Assembly: GCA_001689405.1 (NCBI GenBank)
Contig: LUJO01000030.1
Coordinates: 1-64,000, forward strand
Source: Candidatus Homeothermus arabinoxylanisolvens
GTDB taxonomy: Bacteria > Bacteroidota > Bacteroidia > Bacteroidales > Muribaculaceae
Length of the DNA stretch: 64,000 bases
Direction of reading: 5' to 3'
Part shown: piece by piece, positions 6,723 to 16,088 of the stretch
Layout of the letters: each line of letters opens with the position of its first letter
Numbering within the stretch: the first letter of the stretch is position 1
Position numbers and translations under genes: made by a program
Notes under the pieces: model-generated
Seen by the model: the letters and a program-made list of their open reading frames with translations, nothing else
The model's database searches: none
Told to the model about the DNA's origin: nothing

Positions 6723-9700
6723 TTATACCCCCTCTTTTTTCTGATATTCCGAGGGCGACATGCCGTATTCTTCCTGAAAATATTTGCTGAAATACTTGGG
6801 GTTGTTGAAGCCCATGCGATAGGCTATTTCCGACACATTAAGCTGGCTCTCGCGAAGATACTGCGCCGCACGTTTAAGCCTTAACACACGTATGAACTCT
6901 ATGGGGGTCTTGCCGGTAAGCTGCAACATCTTCTTGTAGAGATGCACACGGCTCATACCCAGCTGGCGGCTAAGCTCCTCTACCGACAGATCGCTGCGCG
7001 ACAGATTCTCCTCGACATACTTCACGGCCTTGTCGACAAACTGCTCGTCGAGCGAGGTGATCTTGACCGGTTCGGGTTCAGGTTCGATAAGCGGCCGCGA
7101 GGCCACGGCCTTGCGCTTTGTACCGGCCAGCCGCTTCATTTTCAGCAGCAGCACCTCGTTGTTGAACGGCTTTGTCACATAGTCATCGGCACCGGTGGCA
7201 AGACCTTCGACCACCGACTGCACATCCTGCTTGGCAGTGACAAGTATGACCGGCAGCTCGGCTGTGGACTTGTCGGCCTTCAGGCGGCGACACAGCTCTA
7301 TGCCGTCCATGTGAGGCATCATCAGGTCGCTCACCACGATGTCGACCTTGTTGTCATTCAACACTTCGAGAGCCTCGACACCGTCGCCGGCGGTAATGAC
7401 ATTGAAGTCGTCGCTCAGCTCGTCGCGCATGAAGTCGAGAAGGTCATGGTTGTCATCGACCACAAGAGCCACAGGCTTCGAGGTCTTTGACTCCCGCGGC
7501 TCCGTCTGCGGGCTGTCAGCCACGGCGGCACCGGAGTCGGCCGGCACACCGATTTTGGGAGCCACACCCTCCCTTACGGGAATATCGACGGTAAACGTGG
7601 CGCCCCCTCCGGGAGTGTCCTGTACCCATACGTCGCCGTCATGCAGCCTCACATACTCCTTGACCAGATTCAGGCCTATGCCCGAACCTCCGTCGGCCCC
7701 TTTGCTGTTGCGGCTCTGATAGAAACGCTCGAATACCTGAGTCTTGTCCTCGTCAGGCACACCGCACCCCGTATCGATCACCTTTATACGCAGCATCTTG
7801 CCCGTAAGCGTAAGGTCGACCGTAACGGAGCCGCCGGCCGGAGTGAATTTCATGGCGTTGGATATCAGATTATTAAGCGTCTTGCTAAGTTTGTCGGCAT
7901 CAAACACCATGTCAAGATGCTCGACATTGGTGTTGAACGACATGGCAATATCCTTTTTCTCCGCAGCCACACCAAACTGATTGTACACAGCCCTCAGAAA
8001 TTCTATGACATCGCCCGACGAGCCGTTGAACGTAAGCGCGGCCACCTCGCTCTTGCGGAAGTCAAGAAGCTGATTGACAAGATACAGCAAGCGGTTGGCA
8101 TTTGAATAAATGGTATTCAGACGTTTTTTCTCTTTTTCATCGCGCGAGTCTTTAAGCATCGACTCTATAGGCGACAATATGAGGGTGAGAGGGGTGCGCA
8201 GCTCATGGCTGACGTTGGTATAGAACCTGAATTTAAGCTGGTTAAGTTCCTCCTGCTTGCGGGCCGTCTCTTCGCGGCGCTTCTCGGTATAGCGCTTGCG
8301 CTCGTAACGCCGCACGATATAAAACACCAGCACCACCGCACCCGCGACAAGAAGACCGTAGAGAATCTTGGCCCAGAGAGTGCCCCATATAGGAGGATTT
8401 ATAACTATGGTAAGCGTATTTTCGGCATCGCCCTCCACGCCGTCGTTGTTGACAGCCTTCACCACAAGCCGGTAAGTGCCCGGCGGTATGTTGGTATACG
8501 CCGCATGGTGCATGCCGGGCGGACATTCCATCCAGTCCTTATTGAAATTCTCCAGCTTGTAATAATATGTAGTATGGTCGGGCAGCACATAATTGTCGGT
8601 GGCAAATGTCACGGTAAAACTGTTCTGCCTGTAGCCCAGCTCTATACGCGAGGTGTGGTTAAGCGCTTCGTCGAGCACCACGCGCCCGTCATACTTGCGG
8701 CCCGGCACTATCTTCTCGTTCAGCAGGCTCAGGCCGGTAAACATGACTTTCGGGCGACGCAGATTATAGTGTATGCTGCCGGGGGCGACCATATTCAACC
8801 CGTACAGTCCGCCGGCCACGATGTCGCCATTGTCGAGCCGCGCGAGCGAACGCTGGTTGAAGGTGCTGTTCTGCAATCCGTCCTTGCCGCCGTATACACG
8901 CGGTTCAAACCGGTAGCCGGGATTGTTGAAGTCGCTCTCCACCTTTATATTGACAAGACTGCCGTCGACACTCACCCACATCGTATGGGCGGCGTCCTCC
9001 TCCACTCCGAGTATGTAGGGGCGGGGCACGTCGGCAAACACCTCGACGTCATAGACCGAGTCGCGCTTCATGTCGTATACGTTCAGCCCCTCGCGTGTGG
9101 CAACCCACAAAAGGCCGCGGCTGTCGAAAAACAGCTGGCTTATGTAAGGGCTGGCAAATTCCTTGCTGCCGTCGCGCGCGCCGCTGAAGGTCGTTATCTT
9201 CCTTGTCACGGGGTCGATGACCGACACACCCTCCGTGGTACCCGCATAGACCTTGCCGTCGGCTCCCCGGCATAGCGAGTTTATATAGTCGCTTTCAAGG
9301 CCGGTTGACGCCGCGTCATAAGTCGTGAAGCGGCCTGTAGACGGGTCGAGCAGCTGCAGACCGCCGCCGAGAGTGCCCACCCACAGAGTGCCGTCGGGAT
9401 TCTCGAGTAGCGACCACACATTATCGTTGGCAAGCCCGTCAGCCGACGTATAGTCACGAAACGTACCGTTCTTGTAGTGCTTCAGACCGCGTGTAAACGT
9501 ACCTATCCACACACTGCCGTCGCGCGCGGGAGTTATGCACGCTATGGCCGGATGATGCGAGCCGTCGGCGGGGTCATGCACTACGCGCTTCTCGCCGGTA
9601 ATACGGTTCCACAGCATGAGGCCGTCCTTGTCGGTGCCCACCCACACCATGCCGGGAGTCGAGGCCGACACCACACAGTTGACGTCGGGAAATGGCTCAA

Positions 9701-10724
9701 GGTCAAACTTAAACTCGCTGTCATTGTACACCGACACACCTTTTTTCTGAGTACCCACCCACATGGCGCCGGCATCGTCGACATACATGGTGGTCACCGA
9801 GTTGTTGCCGAGCGAATATGCGTCAACCGGATTGTTGACTATGTGGCGCTCCCCCACTCCTTTCTCCAGAAGCAGTATGCCGTCATTGTCAAGCCCCATC
9901 CATATAAGCCCGTCGGCGTCCTGTGCCATGGTCCTTACCGAACCGGGCACTATCGAGCGGGGCACAGTCGACATGTCGATACGGCCCGAATGAGTGTCGT
10001 AGACCCACAGGCCGGCCTCGCCGAAAGCCCACAGCAGGCCGTCGCGGTCGGCAAACAGCCACATATCCTCCTGATGCGGATTGTCGACGCCAAACGTCTC
10101 GGCACTCGCCAGTACCGCAAGGTCATCGTCTATCAGGCTTATGCGGCCGCGGTTGTCGATAACGGCGGTCACGGAGTCATCGACTACGGTAACTCCGGTT
10201 ATTTCGCGACCGTCGGAGGTGAGCGGGGTCAACTTGTCGGTACGGCCGTTTTTGTAACGGTACAGCCCGTCATTGCGCACGCTCATCCATATGCCGGTAG
10301 GCAGTATGTTCATGTTCACGGGTATGGCGTTGACGCCCATCTTGCGGAACTCGGGCAGCACATTGTTGTCAAACCGGTCATGCACAGGGTCATACACACT
10401 GTAGGAGTCGCCCATGTGCACCCACATGCGTCCGTCATCGCCCTGCAGCAGCTTGTCGACATAACTGTCGCTCAGGGCGGTGCTGTCGGCCGGGTCGCCG
10501 CGATATACCTTTATATTATAGCCGTCATAGCGGTTTAGGCCCGATGATGTACCGAACCACATAAAACCCTCTTTATCCTTAAGTATACAGTTGACTTTGT
10601 TGTTGGAAAGGCCGTCGCCGGCCTCGATATGCTTGAACCGCAAAGGTCCCGCGGCTGCCGATGCCACGACCGCAAGCATAAACAGTATCACCAATAACGG
10701 ACGACTTCTCATAATGCGCTTCAT
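6723..10724 (-). CDS. Hybrid two-component system sensor-regulator of the polysaccharide locus
   Basis: 1333 residues from the ATG at 10724, chosen because a signal/anchor MKRIMRSRPLLVILFMLAVV begins there; 22 in-frame upstream codons look non-coding. Domains: two-component-regulator beta-propeller repeats in the periplasm (many WxGTxxGL-like blades), a Y_Y_Y domain, one membrane segment (ILYGLLVAGAVVLVFYIV) near 820, a histidine kinase with FYTNVSHELRTPLTLILSPI, an ATPase domain (GGSGIGLNLVKEY), a receiver domain (VVDDNHDLLDF, DLMMPHMDG) and a C-terminal AraC-type helix-turn-helix. It senses an oligosaccharide in the periplasm and should activate the adjacent genes on both sides. It is divergent from susC and convergent with nothing, sitting in the middle of its targets. 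Confidence 0.93.
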   Translation of the reverse strand: MKRIMRSRPLLVILFMLAVVASAAAGPLRFKHIEAGDGLSNNKVNCILKDKEGFMWFGTSSGLNRYDGYNIKVYRGDPADSTALSDSYVDKLLQGDDGRMWVHMGDSYSVYDPVHDRFDNNVLPEFRKMGVNAIPVNMNILPTGIWMSVRNDGLYRYKNGRTDKLTPLTSDGREITGVTVVDDSVTAVIDNRGRISLIDDDLAVLASAETFGVDNPHQEDMWLFADRDGLLWAFGEAGLWVYDTHSGRIDMSTVPRSIVPGSVRTMAQDADGLIWMGLDNDGILLLEKGVGERHIVNNPVDAYSLGNNSVTTMYVDDAGAMWVGTQKKGVSVYNDSEFKFDLEPFPDVNCVVSASTPGMVWVGTDKDGLMLWNRITGEKRVVHDPADGSHHPAIACITPARDGSVWIGTFTRGLKHYKNGTFRDYTSADGLANDNVWSLLENPDGTLWVGTLGGGLQLLDPSTGRFTTYDAASTGLESDYINSLCRGADGKVYAGTTEGVSVIDPVTRKITTFSGARDGSKEFASPYISQLFFDSRGLLWVATREGLNVYDMKRDSVYDVEVFADVPRPYILGVEEDAAHTMWVSVDGSLVNIKVESDFNNPGYRFEPRVYGGKDGLQNSTFNQRSLARLDNGDIVAGGLYGLNMVAPGSIHYNLRRPKVMFTGLSLLNEKIVPGRKYDGRVVLDEALNHTSRIELGYRQNSFTVTFATDNYVLPDHTTYYYKLENFNKDWMECPPGMHHAAYTNIPPGTYRLVVKAVNNDGVEGDAENTLTIVINPPIWGTLWAKILYGLLVAGAVVLVFYIVRRYERKRYTEKRREETARKQEELNQLKFRFYTNVSHELRTPLTLILSPIESMLKDSRDEKEKKRLNTIYSNANRLLYLVNQLLDFRKSEVAALTFNGSSGDVIEFLRAVYNQFGVAAEKKDIAMSFNTNVEHLDMVFDADKLSKTLNNLISNAMKFTPAGGSVTVDLTLTGKMLRIKVIDTGCGVPDEDKTQVFERFYQSRNSKGADGGSGIGLNLVKEYVRLHDGDVWVQDTPGGGATFTVDIPVREGVAPKIGVPADSGAAVADSPQTEPRESKTSKPVALVVDDNHDLLDFMRDELSDDFNVITAGDGVEALEVLNDNKVDIVVSDLMMPHMDGIELCRRLKADKSTAELPVILVTAKQDVQSVVEGLATGADDYVTKPFNNEVLLLKMKRLAGTKRKAVASRPLIEPEPEPVKITSLDEQFVDKAVKYVEENLSRSDLSVEELSRQLGMSRVHLYKKMLQLTGKTPIEFIRVLRLKRAAQYLRESQLNVSEIAYRMGFNNPKYFSKYFQEEYGMSPSEYQKKEGV

Positions 10725-10844
10725 GATATATATATAATGTGTTTGGATTACAAATATAAGCATATTTGCCGAAAGCCGGAAATTATACAATTATTAACTG
10801 AACAATGCCTATCCGCACCGCCGTGGTGATTCTCCGGCCGCCTA

Positions 10845-10892
10845 CAGCGTTTTGAGCCGGCGCCGCAGCCGCAGCACCTCCTCAAAACGCTG
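10845..10892. repeat. Perfect 12-bp inverted repeat between the sensor and susC
   Basis: CAGCGTTTTGAG (10845-10856) and CTCAAAACGCTG (10881-10892) are exact reverse complements separated by 24 GC-rich bases; TTTTATAA follows. It lies about 120 bp upstream of the sensor start and 130 bp upstream of the susC -7 box. It could be a regulator site, a terminator blocking read-through, or an RNA hairpin. The rest of 10725-11121 holds the susC promoter and nothing else I recognise. Confidence 0.5.
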
Positions 10893-11018
10893 TTTTATAA
10901 CATATTTCATCCTTATTAAAACATTTTATACCTACGAGCGAAACATTTGAGCCCGAAATCAGCCCGTATGATACCTGTTAATTTTACATTTTAACCATAA
11001 AAGTATCTTAATATGATA

Positions 11019-11026
11019 TAATTTTG
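11019..11026 (+). promoter_or_regulatory. susC operon -7 promoter element (TAATTTTG)
   Basis: TAATTTTG matches TAnnTTTG and predicts a 5' leader of about 90 nt before the ATG at 11122. No good -33 TTTG is present, as expected for an activator-dependent promoter. The same octamer serves the GH31 gene. Confidence 0.5.
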
Positions 11027-11121
11027 CCACGGTTAATCTTACGTTTAATTAACATAAGTACTCACCTAAGACAACCTAAAACTCAAAAACAACTAAACTC
11101 TAACACTTAAAATCACTTTCA

Positions 11122-14100
11122 ATGAGAAAAAGACTAATGGAACATTGTCGGGAGTCACGACTCTTCCGCATTGCATTGGTGACACTGTGCCTCTTGACCT
11201 GTGTAGGCTTTCTGCATGCCGAACCGGTTACTGTCACGGGTACGGTGACCTCAGCCGCCGACGGCGAACCGCTCATCGGCGTAACCGTACAAGTCAAAGG
11301 TACCGCCAACGGTACATCGACCGACATTGACGGCAACTACACTATCACGACCGAGACAGGCGCAGTGCTCCTGTTTTCTTACGTGGGCATGACACCCCGC
11401 GAAATCACCGTCACATCTGACCGCCTCGACGTAGCCCTTCTCGAAAACTCCGAAGTTCTCGACGAAGTGGTGGTAGTAGGTTACGGCGTACAGAAAAAGA
11501 AACTCGTCACCGGCGCCACCGCGCAGATAAAGGGCGACGAGATTGCCAAAATGAACACTACCTCGCCTCTTCAGGCCATGCAGGGCCAGCTCCCCGGCGT
11601 CAACATCGCATCGGAGTCGGGACGCCCCGGTTCAGGCATGAAAGTCACCATCCGCGGTCTCGGCACCACAGGCAACGCCTCGCCGCTCTATCTTATAGAC
11701 GGTGTGGGAGGTGACCCCGCCACCCTCAACCCGGCCGACATCGAGTCCATTGACGTCCTTAAGGACGCAGCCAGCGCGGCCATCTATGGCGCGCAGGCTG
11801 CCAACGGCGTAGTCCTCATCACCACCCGTCAGGGCAAGGAGGGCACCGCCAAGGTCACCTTCGACGGCTACTACGGTTGGCAGAGCGCTCCCCGCAAGAT
11901 GAAGATGCTCAACGCCCAGCAGTACATGACCATAATGGACGAGCAGCAGATCAACAGCGGCCTCGAACCCTACAACTGGTCATCGATCAACAGCATCTGG
12001 CAGCGCGACGCCGAGGGCAACCCCCTGAGCGTCTATGACACCGACTGGATCGGCACCATGTTTGAGGACAACGTACCCACCCAGAGCTACACCGTAGGCA
12101 TCACAGGCGGTTCGTCGACATCGACCTACGCCATGTCGCTCGGCTACATTGACCAAGCAGGTATAGTAGGCGGATCGGAAGCCAACAACTACTCGCGCTA
12201 CAACTTCCGTATAAACTCCGACCACAAGCTCTTCAACGGCCTTGTCACTGTGGGCGAGCAGGCAAGCTTCATCTACGCGAAGCAGCACGGCATCGGTATA
12301 GGCAACCAGTACAACAACGGCCTGCGCGGCGCGTTCTACACCTCGCCGCTGGCTCCCGTATACAATCCCGCCGGACCCTTCGGCTACAACTCCACCGTCA
12401 ACTCTGACTGGAACAAGGGCGACGGCAACCCCTACGGTAACATGATGCTGCTGAAAAACCAGTCCAAGAATGCTACTTTCTCGGGCAACGTATACGCCCA
12501 GATAGAGCCGATAAAGAACCTGCGCATACGCACCGTGTTCGGTGTCGTTTACGGAGCTTCGGAATGGCGCAACTTCGAGCCGGTATATCAGTTCACCTCG
12601 ACCGACACCTCCCACTCCTACACCAAAGTAAGCCAGAACAAGACCAACTCGCTCGGCATGACTTGGACCAACACCGCCACCTATGACTGGAACATCGGCG
12701 AACATGCGTTCAACGCACTTATAGGTATGGAGGCCTACCGTTATCAGGGCACCTTCCTCGAAGGCAAGCAGGGCTACCTCAAAGAGGGCTTCGATGACTG
12801 GGAACATGCTTGGGTAAGCAACGGCACCGGCGCATCGACTGCCGACGGACTTAACGCCGCCGGATATCCCCACGACGACTCGCGCTCGGTCAGCTACTTC
12901 GGACGTCTCGGATGGAACTGGCAGGAAAAATACATGATCAACGCCACATTCCGCGCCGACGGATCGTCAAAATTCGCCCGCGGCCACCGCTTCGGCTACT
13001 TCCCCTCGGTATCGGCCGGATGGAACATATCCAACGAGTCGTTCATGGAACCGACGGCCTCTTGGCTCGACTTCCTGAAACTGCGCGTCAGCTGGGGTCA
13101 GGTAGGTAACCAGAACATCGACAACTACCAGTACCTGTCACCGATCAAAAACACTTACGCCAACTACTTCTTCGGCGAGTACTTCGGTCCTAACGGAGTG
13201 TACAACGGCGAATACAACACCATATGGGCCAACAACTGGGGCGCATATCCCAGCCAGCTCGGAAACCTCGGCGTGACTTGGGAGACCTCAGAGCAGACCA
13301 ACCTCGGCTTCGACGCCCGACTTCTCGGCAACCGCCTGTCGGTCAACTTCGACTTCTACATCAAGACCACCCGCGACTGGCTCGTGAAAGCGCCCATACT
13401 CGCCACTGCCGGCACAGGCGCCCCCTTCATCAACGGCGGTGACGTGAAAAACACCGGTGTCGAGCTCAACGTCACTTGGAACGACGTCATCGGCAAGGAC
13501 TTCTCCTACAGCGTAGGCGTCAACGGTGCTTGGAACAAGAACAAAGTCGGCTCGATACCCAATCAGGACGGCATCATCCACGGTAATTCCAACGAACTGT
13601 ACAACAACACTCCCGAGTTCTACCGCGCCGAAAACGGCAAACCCATCGGTTACTTCTGGGGCTTCAAGACCGCCGGCATCTTCCAGAATCAGGATGAAAT
13701 CAACCGCTGGCTGCAGGCCGGCAACGGCACCCTTCAGGACAATCCCCAGCCGGGCGACGTAATCTTTGTCGACGTCAACCGCGACGGCATCATCGACGAC
13801 AACGACAAGGTCGACCTCGGCAACGGCATGCCCAAGCTCTCCTACGGCTTCAACGTCAACCTCTACTGGAAGAACTTCGACCTCGGCATCGTGGCCACAG
13901 GCGTGGCAGGCAACAAGATCGTGCAGAGCTACCGCAGCTGGGACAGCCAGCAGGCCAACTACACCACCGCCATCCTCGACCGCTGGACAGGCGAAGGCAC
14001 ATCAAACCGCATACCCCGCGTGACCAACCAGAACATCAACTGGCAGTTCAGCGACCTTTATGTGCAGGACGGCGACTACCTCCGCATCAGCAATCTCACC

Positions 14101-14310
14101 TTCGGCTACAACTTCGCTCCGCTCATCAACCAGAAGTGGTGCAGCCAGTGCCGCCTCTACTTCCAAGCACAGAACCTCATCACTTGGACCAAGTATGACG
14201 GTATGGACCCCGAGATCGGCTACGGCACACAGTCATGGGTATCGGGCGTCGACATAGGTTACTATCCGCGTCCCCGCACCTTCCTCTTCGGTGTCAACCT
14301 TTCATTCTAA
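11122..14310 (+). CDS. susC: SusC/RagA-type TonB-dependent outer-membrane transporter
   Basis: 1062 residues. After a signal peptide ending near FLHAEP comes a carboxypeptidase-like regulatory domain (VTVTGTVTSAADGEPLIGVT), then the TonB box region (EVVVVGYGVQKKK), the plug (TTSPLQAMQGQLPGVNI, VTIRGLGTTGNASPLYLIDG) and a 22-strand barrel ending in aromatic FGVNLSF. It imports oligosaccharides through the outer membrane with TonB energy and pairs with the SusD lipoprotein encoded 32 bases downstream. It heads the five-gene plus-strand operon of this locus and should be controlled by the hybrid sensor encoded divergently. Confidence 0.96.
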   Translation: MRKRLMEHCRESRLFRIALVTLCLLTCVGFLHAEPVTVTGTVTSAADGEPLIGVTVQVKGTANGTSTDIDGNYTITTETGAVLLFSYVGMTPREITVTSDRLDVALLENSEVLDEVVVVGYGVQKKKLVTGATAQIKGDEIAKMNTTSPLQAMQGQLPGVNIASESGRPGSGMKVTIRGLGTTGNASPLYLIDGVGGDPATLNPADIESIDVLKDAASAAIYGAQAANGVVLITTRQGKEGTAKVTFDGYYGWQSAPRKMKMLNAQQYMTIMDEQQINSGLEPYNWSSINSIWQRDAEGNPLSVYDTDWIGTMFEDNVPTQSYTVGITGGSSTSTYAMSLGYIDQAGIVGGSEANNYSRYNFRINSDHKLFNGLVTVGEQASFIYAKQHGIGIGNQYNNGLRGAFYTSPLAPVYNPAGPFGYNSTVNSDWNKGDGNPYGNMMLLKNQSKNATFSGNVYAQIEPIKNLRIRTVFGVVYGASEWRNFEPVYQFTSTDTSHSYTKVSQNKTNSLGMTWTNTATYDWNIGEHAFNALIGMEAYRYQGTFLEGKQGYLKEGFDDWEHAWVSNGTGASTADGLNAAGYPHDDSRSVSYFGRLGWNWQEKYMINATFRADGSSKFARGHRFGYFPSVSAGWNISNESFMEPTASWLDFLKLRVSWGQVGNQNIDNYQYLSPIKNTYANYFFGEYFGPNGVYNGEYNTIWANNWGAYPSQLGNLGVTWETSEQTNLGFDARLLGNRLSVNFDFYIKTTRDWLVKAPILATAGTGAPFINGGDVKNTGVELNVTWNDVIGKDFSYSVGVNGAWNKNKVGSIPNQDGIIHGNSNELYNNTPEFYRAENGKPIGYFWGFKTAGIFQNQDEINRWLQAGNGTLQDNPQPGDVIFVDVNRDGIIDDNDKVDLGNGMPKLSYGFNVNLYWKNFDLGIVATGVAGNKIVQSYRSWDSQQANYTTAILDRWTGEGTSNRIPRVTNQNINWQFSDLYVQDGDYLRISNLTFGYNFAPLINQKWCSQCRLYFQAQNLITWTKYDGMDPEIGYGTQSWVSGVDIGYYPRPRTFLFGVNLSF

Positions 14311-14342
14311 GATTTGAAAACTCATAAGTTTATTTACATATT

Positions 14343-16052
14343 ATGACTAAAATAAGATATAACATACTGACTATCGGTGTTGCCGCCGCACTCGGACTCT
14401 CGTCATGTGCCGAGAGCTTCCTCGACGTCAACTCCAAGACAGAGTCCAATACCGACAACTTCTACAAGACCGAGGCCGATGCATGGCGCGCTCTGATCGG
14501 ATGCTACAACGGATGGCGCCAGACCTCGACCTCGCCCGGCGTAGGCTTCTACGTGGCTTCGACCGTCATGGGCGACGAGTGCTACGGCGGCACCGGCAAC
14601 TCCGACGGCCGCAACTATCAGGTCATCGACCGCTTCGATCAGGCCGAGTCGCCCGCCGACCTGCAGATGTTCACCCTCGACTGGCAGCGCTACTACGCAG
14701 GTGTTTACCGCTGCAACGAGCTGATAACCCGCGAAGAGCAGATACAGTGGGCGCAGACCGGCTCAAACCGCGGTCTGTACATGGGCGAGGCACGCGCCCT
14801 GCGTGCACTTCTCTACTTCGACATGGTGCGTCTGTGGGGCCATATACCCCTGTTCCTGACTCCGGTCAACGAAAACCGTGAGCAGGCCGACCCCGCCGAG
14901 GTTTATGCCGCTATATTCGAGGACCTCAAATATGCCATAGAGAATATACCCGATAACGCCAACCTGACGAAGGACCAGTTTGGACGCATCACCAAGTATG
15001 CCGCCGAGGCTGTCCTCGCACGCGCGTACCTCTTTTATACCGGTTATTACGGCAAGGAACCCGGCTTCACCGATGCCGAGGGCAACACCACCGGTGTTGT
15101 CACCAAAGCCGACGCCCTCGCTGCCGTTGAAGATGTCATAGCAAGCTCAAACTATGAACTGCTCGATGACTACAAGGACTTTTGGCCCGCAGCATCGGTA
15201 GTAGCCAACATAACCACCCCCGGATGGAACACCGAAGCATCGACCTACGCCGGCGACGCCAACAAGGAAGTGGTGCTCAGCATGAACTTCACCCCTATGG
15301 CCTCTTATGCCACCGACGGAGCCGCCGACGGCAACCGCTGGCAGGTGATGATGGGTATGCGCAACCCGCTGAGCGTGGTGCCCTACTACTGCGGCTGGGG
15401 AGCCTGCACGGTGATACCGGGATTCATTAACAAGATTTATGATTCGGCCGATCCGCGACGCAAAGCCGGTGTCATCGACATAGCCGGCGAGGAGATAAAC
15501 GGCGACGCCAACTTCAAGCCCTCGTACAACGACTGGCGTGAATACACGGGTTACACCGTCAAGAAGTATTCGCCGCTCGCATTCTATCAGCTCGATGACG
15601 GAGGCAATCTTGTCATAAAAAATGCTAATATGTCGACCGGAGCGGGCGATATGCAGATAAATAACTGTCAGCCGTACAATATAGTACGCTATGCCGACGT
15701 TCTTCTTATGGCAGCCGAGTTAGGATCGCCCCAAGCCGCCGCATACATGCACGAGGTGCGTAGCCGCGCAGGATTGGGCGACATAGCCGTCAACAAGGAG
15801 AACATCATGGCCGAACGCGCCCGCGAACTCGCCTTTGAAGGCATCCGTTACTGGGACCTTCTCCGTCAGGGCGTGGAAGTGATGGCCGATGCTGTTGTGG
15901 CAGGCGCAGGCGACGTAATGAACGGAGGCACTCCGGCCCGCGTCACCTACGACAAGTCAAAGATTGTAGCCAAGAAAGGTCTCTGTCAGATACCCAACGA
16001 CCAGATAGTCCTTTCAAACGGCGTGTTGAAACAAAACGAAGGCTGGTATTAA
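14343..16052 (+). CDS. susD: SusD/RagB-type glycan-binding lipoprotein
   Basis: 569 residues with a lipoprotein signal (GLSSCAESFLDV, lipobox ending in Cys). The SusD N-terminal motif FLDVNSKTESNTDNFYKTEADA and the helical, TPR-like fold with ALRALLYFDMVRLWGHIPL are clear. The C-terminus has the typical RARELAFEGIRYWDLLRQG. It forms the lid over the SusC barrel at the cell surface and hands it oligosaccharides. It follows susC closely and precedes two further surface lipoproteins. Confidence 0.96.
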   Translation: MTKIRYNILTIGVAAALGLSSCAESFLDVNSKTESNTDNFYKTEADAWRALIGCYNGWRQTSTSPGVGFYVASTVMGDECYGGTGNSDGRNYQVIDRFDQAESPADLQMFTLDWQRYYAGVYRCNELITREEQIQWAQTGSNRGLYMGEARALRALLYFDMVRLWGHIPLFLTPVNENREQADPAEVYAAIFEDLKYAIENIPDNANLTKDQFGRITKYAAEAVLARAYLFYTGYYGKEPGFTDAEGNTTGVVTKADALAAVEDVIASSNYELLDDYKDFWPAASVVANITTPGWNTEASTYAGDANKEVVLSMNFTPMASYATDGAADGNRWQVMMGMRNPLSVVPYYCGWGACTVIPGFINKIYDSADPRRKAGVIDIAGEEINGDANFKPSYNDWREYTGYTVKKYSPLAFYQLDDGGNLVIKNANMSTGAGDMQINNCQPYNIVRYADVLLMAAELGSPQAAAYMHEVRSRAGLGDIAVNKENIMAERARELAFEGIRYWDLLRQGVEVMADAVVAGAGDVMNGGTPARVTYDKSKIVAKKGLCQIPNDQIVLSNGVLKQNEGWY

Positions 16053-16088
16053 TGACAACACACACTATAATCATATCATCAGAAAACT

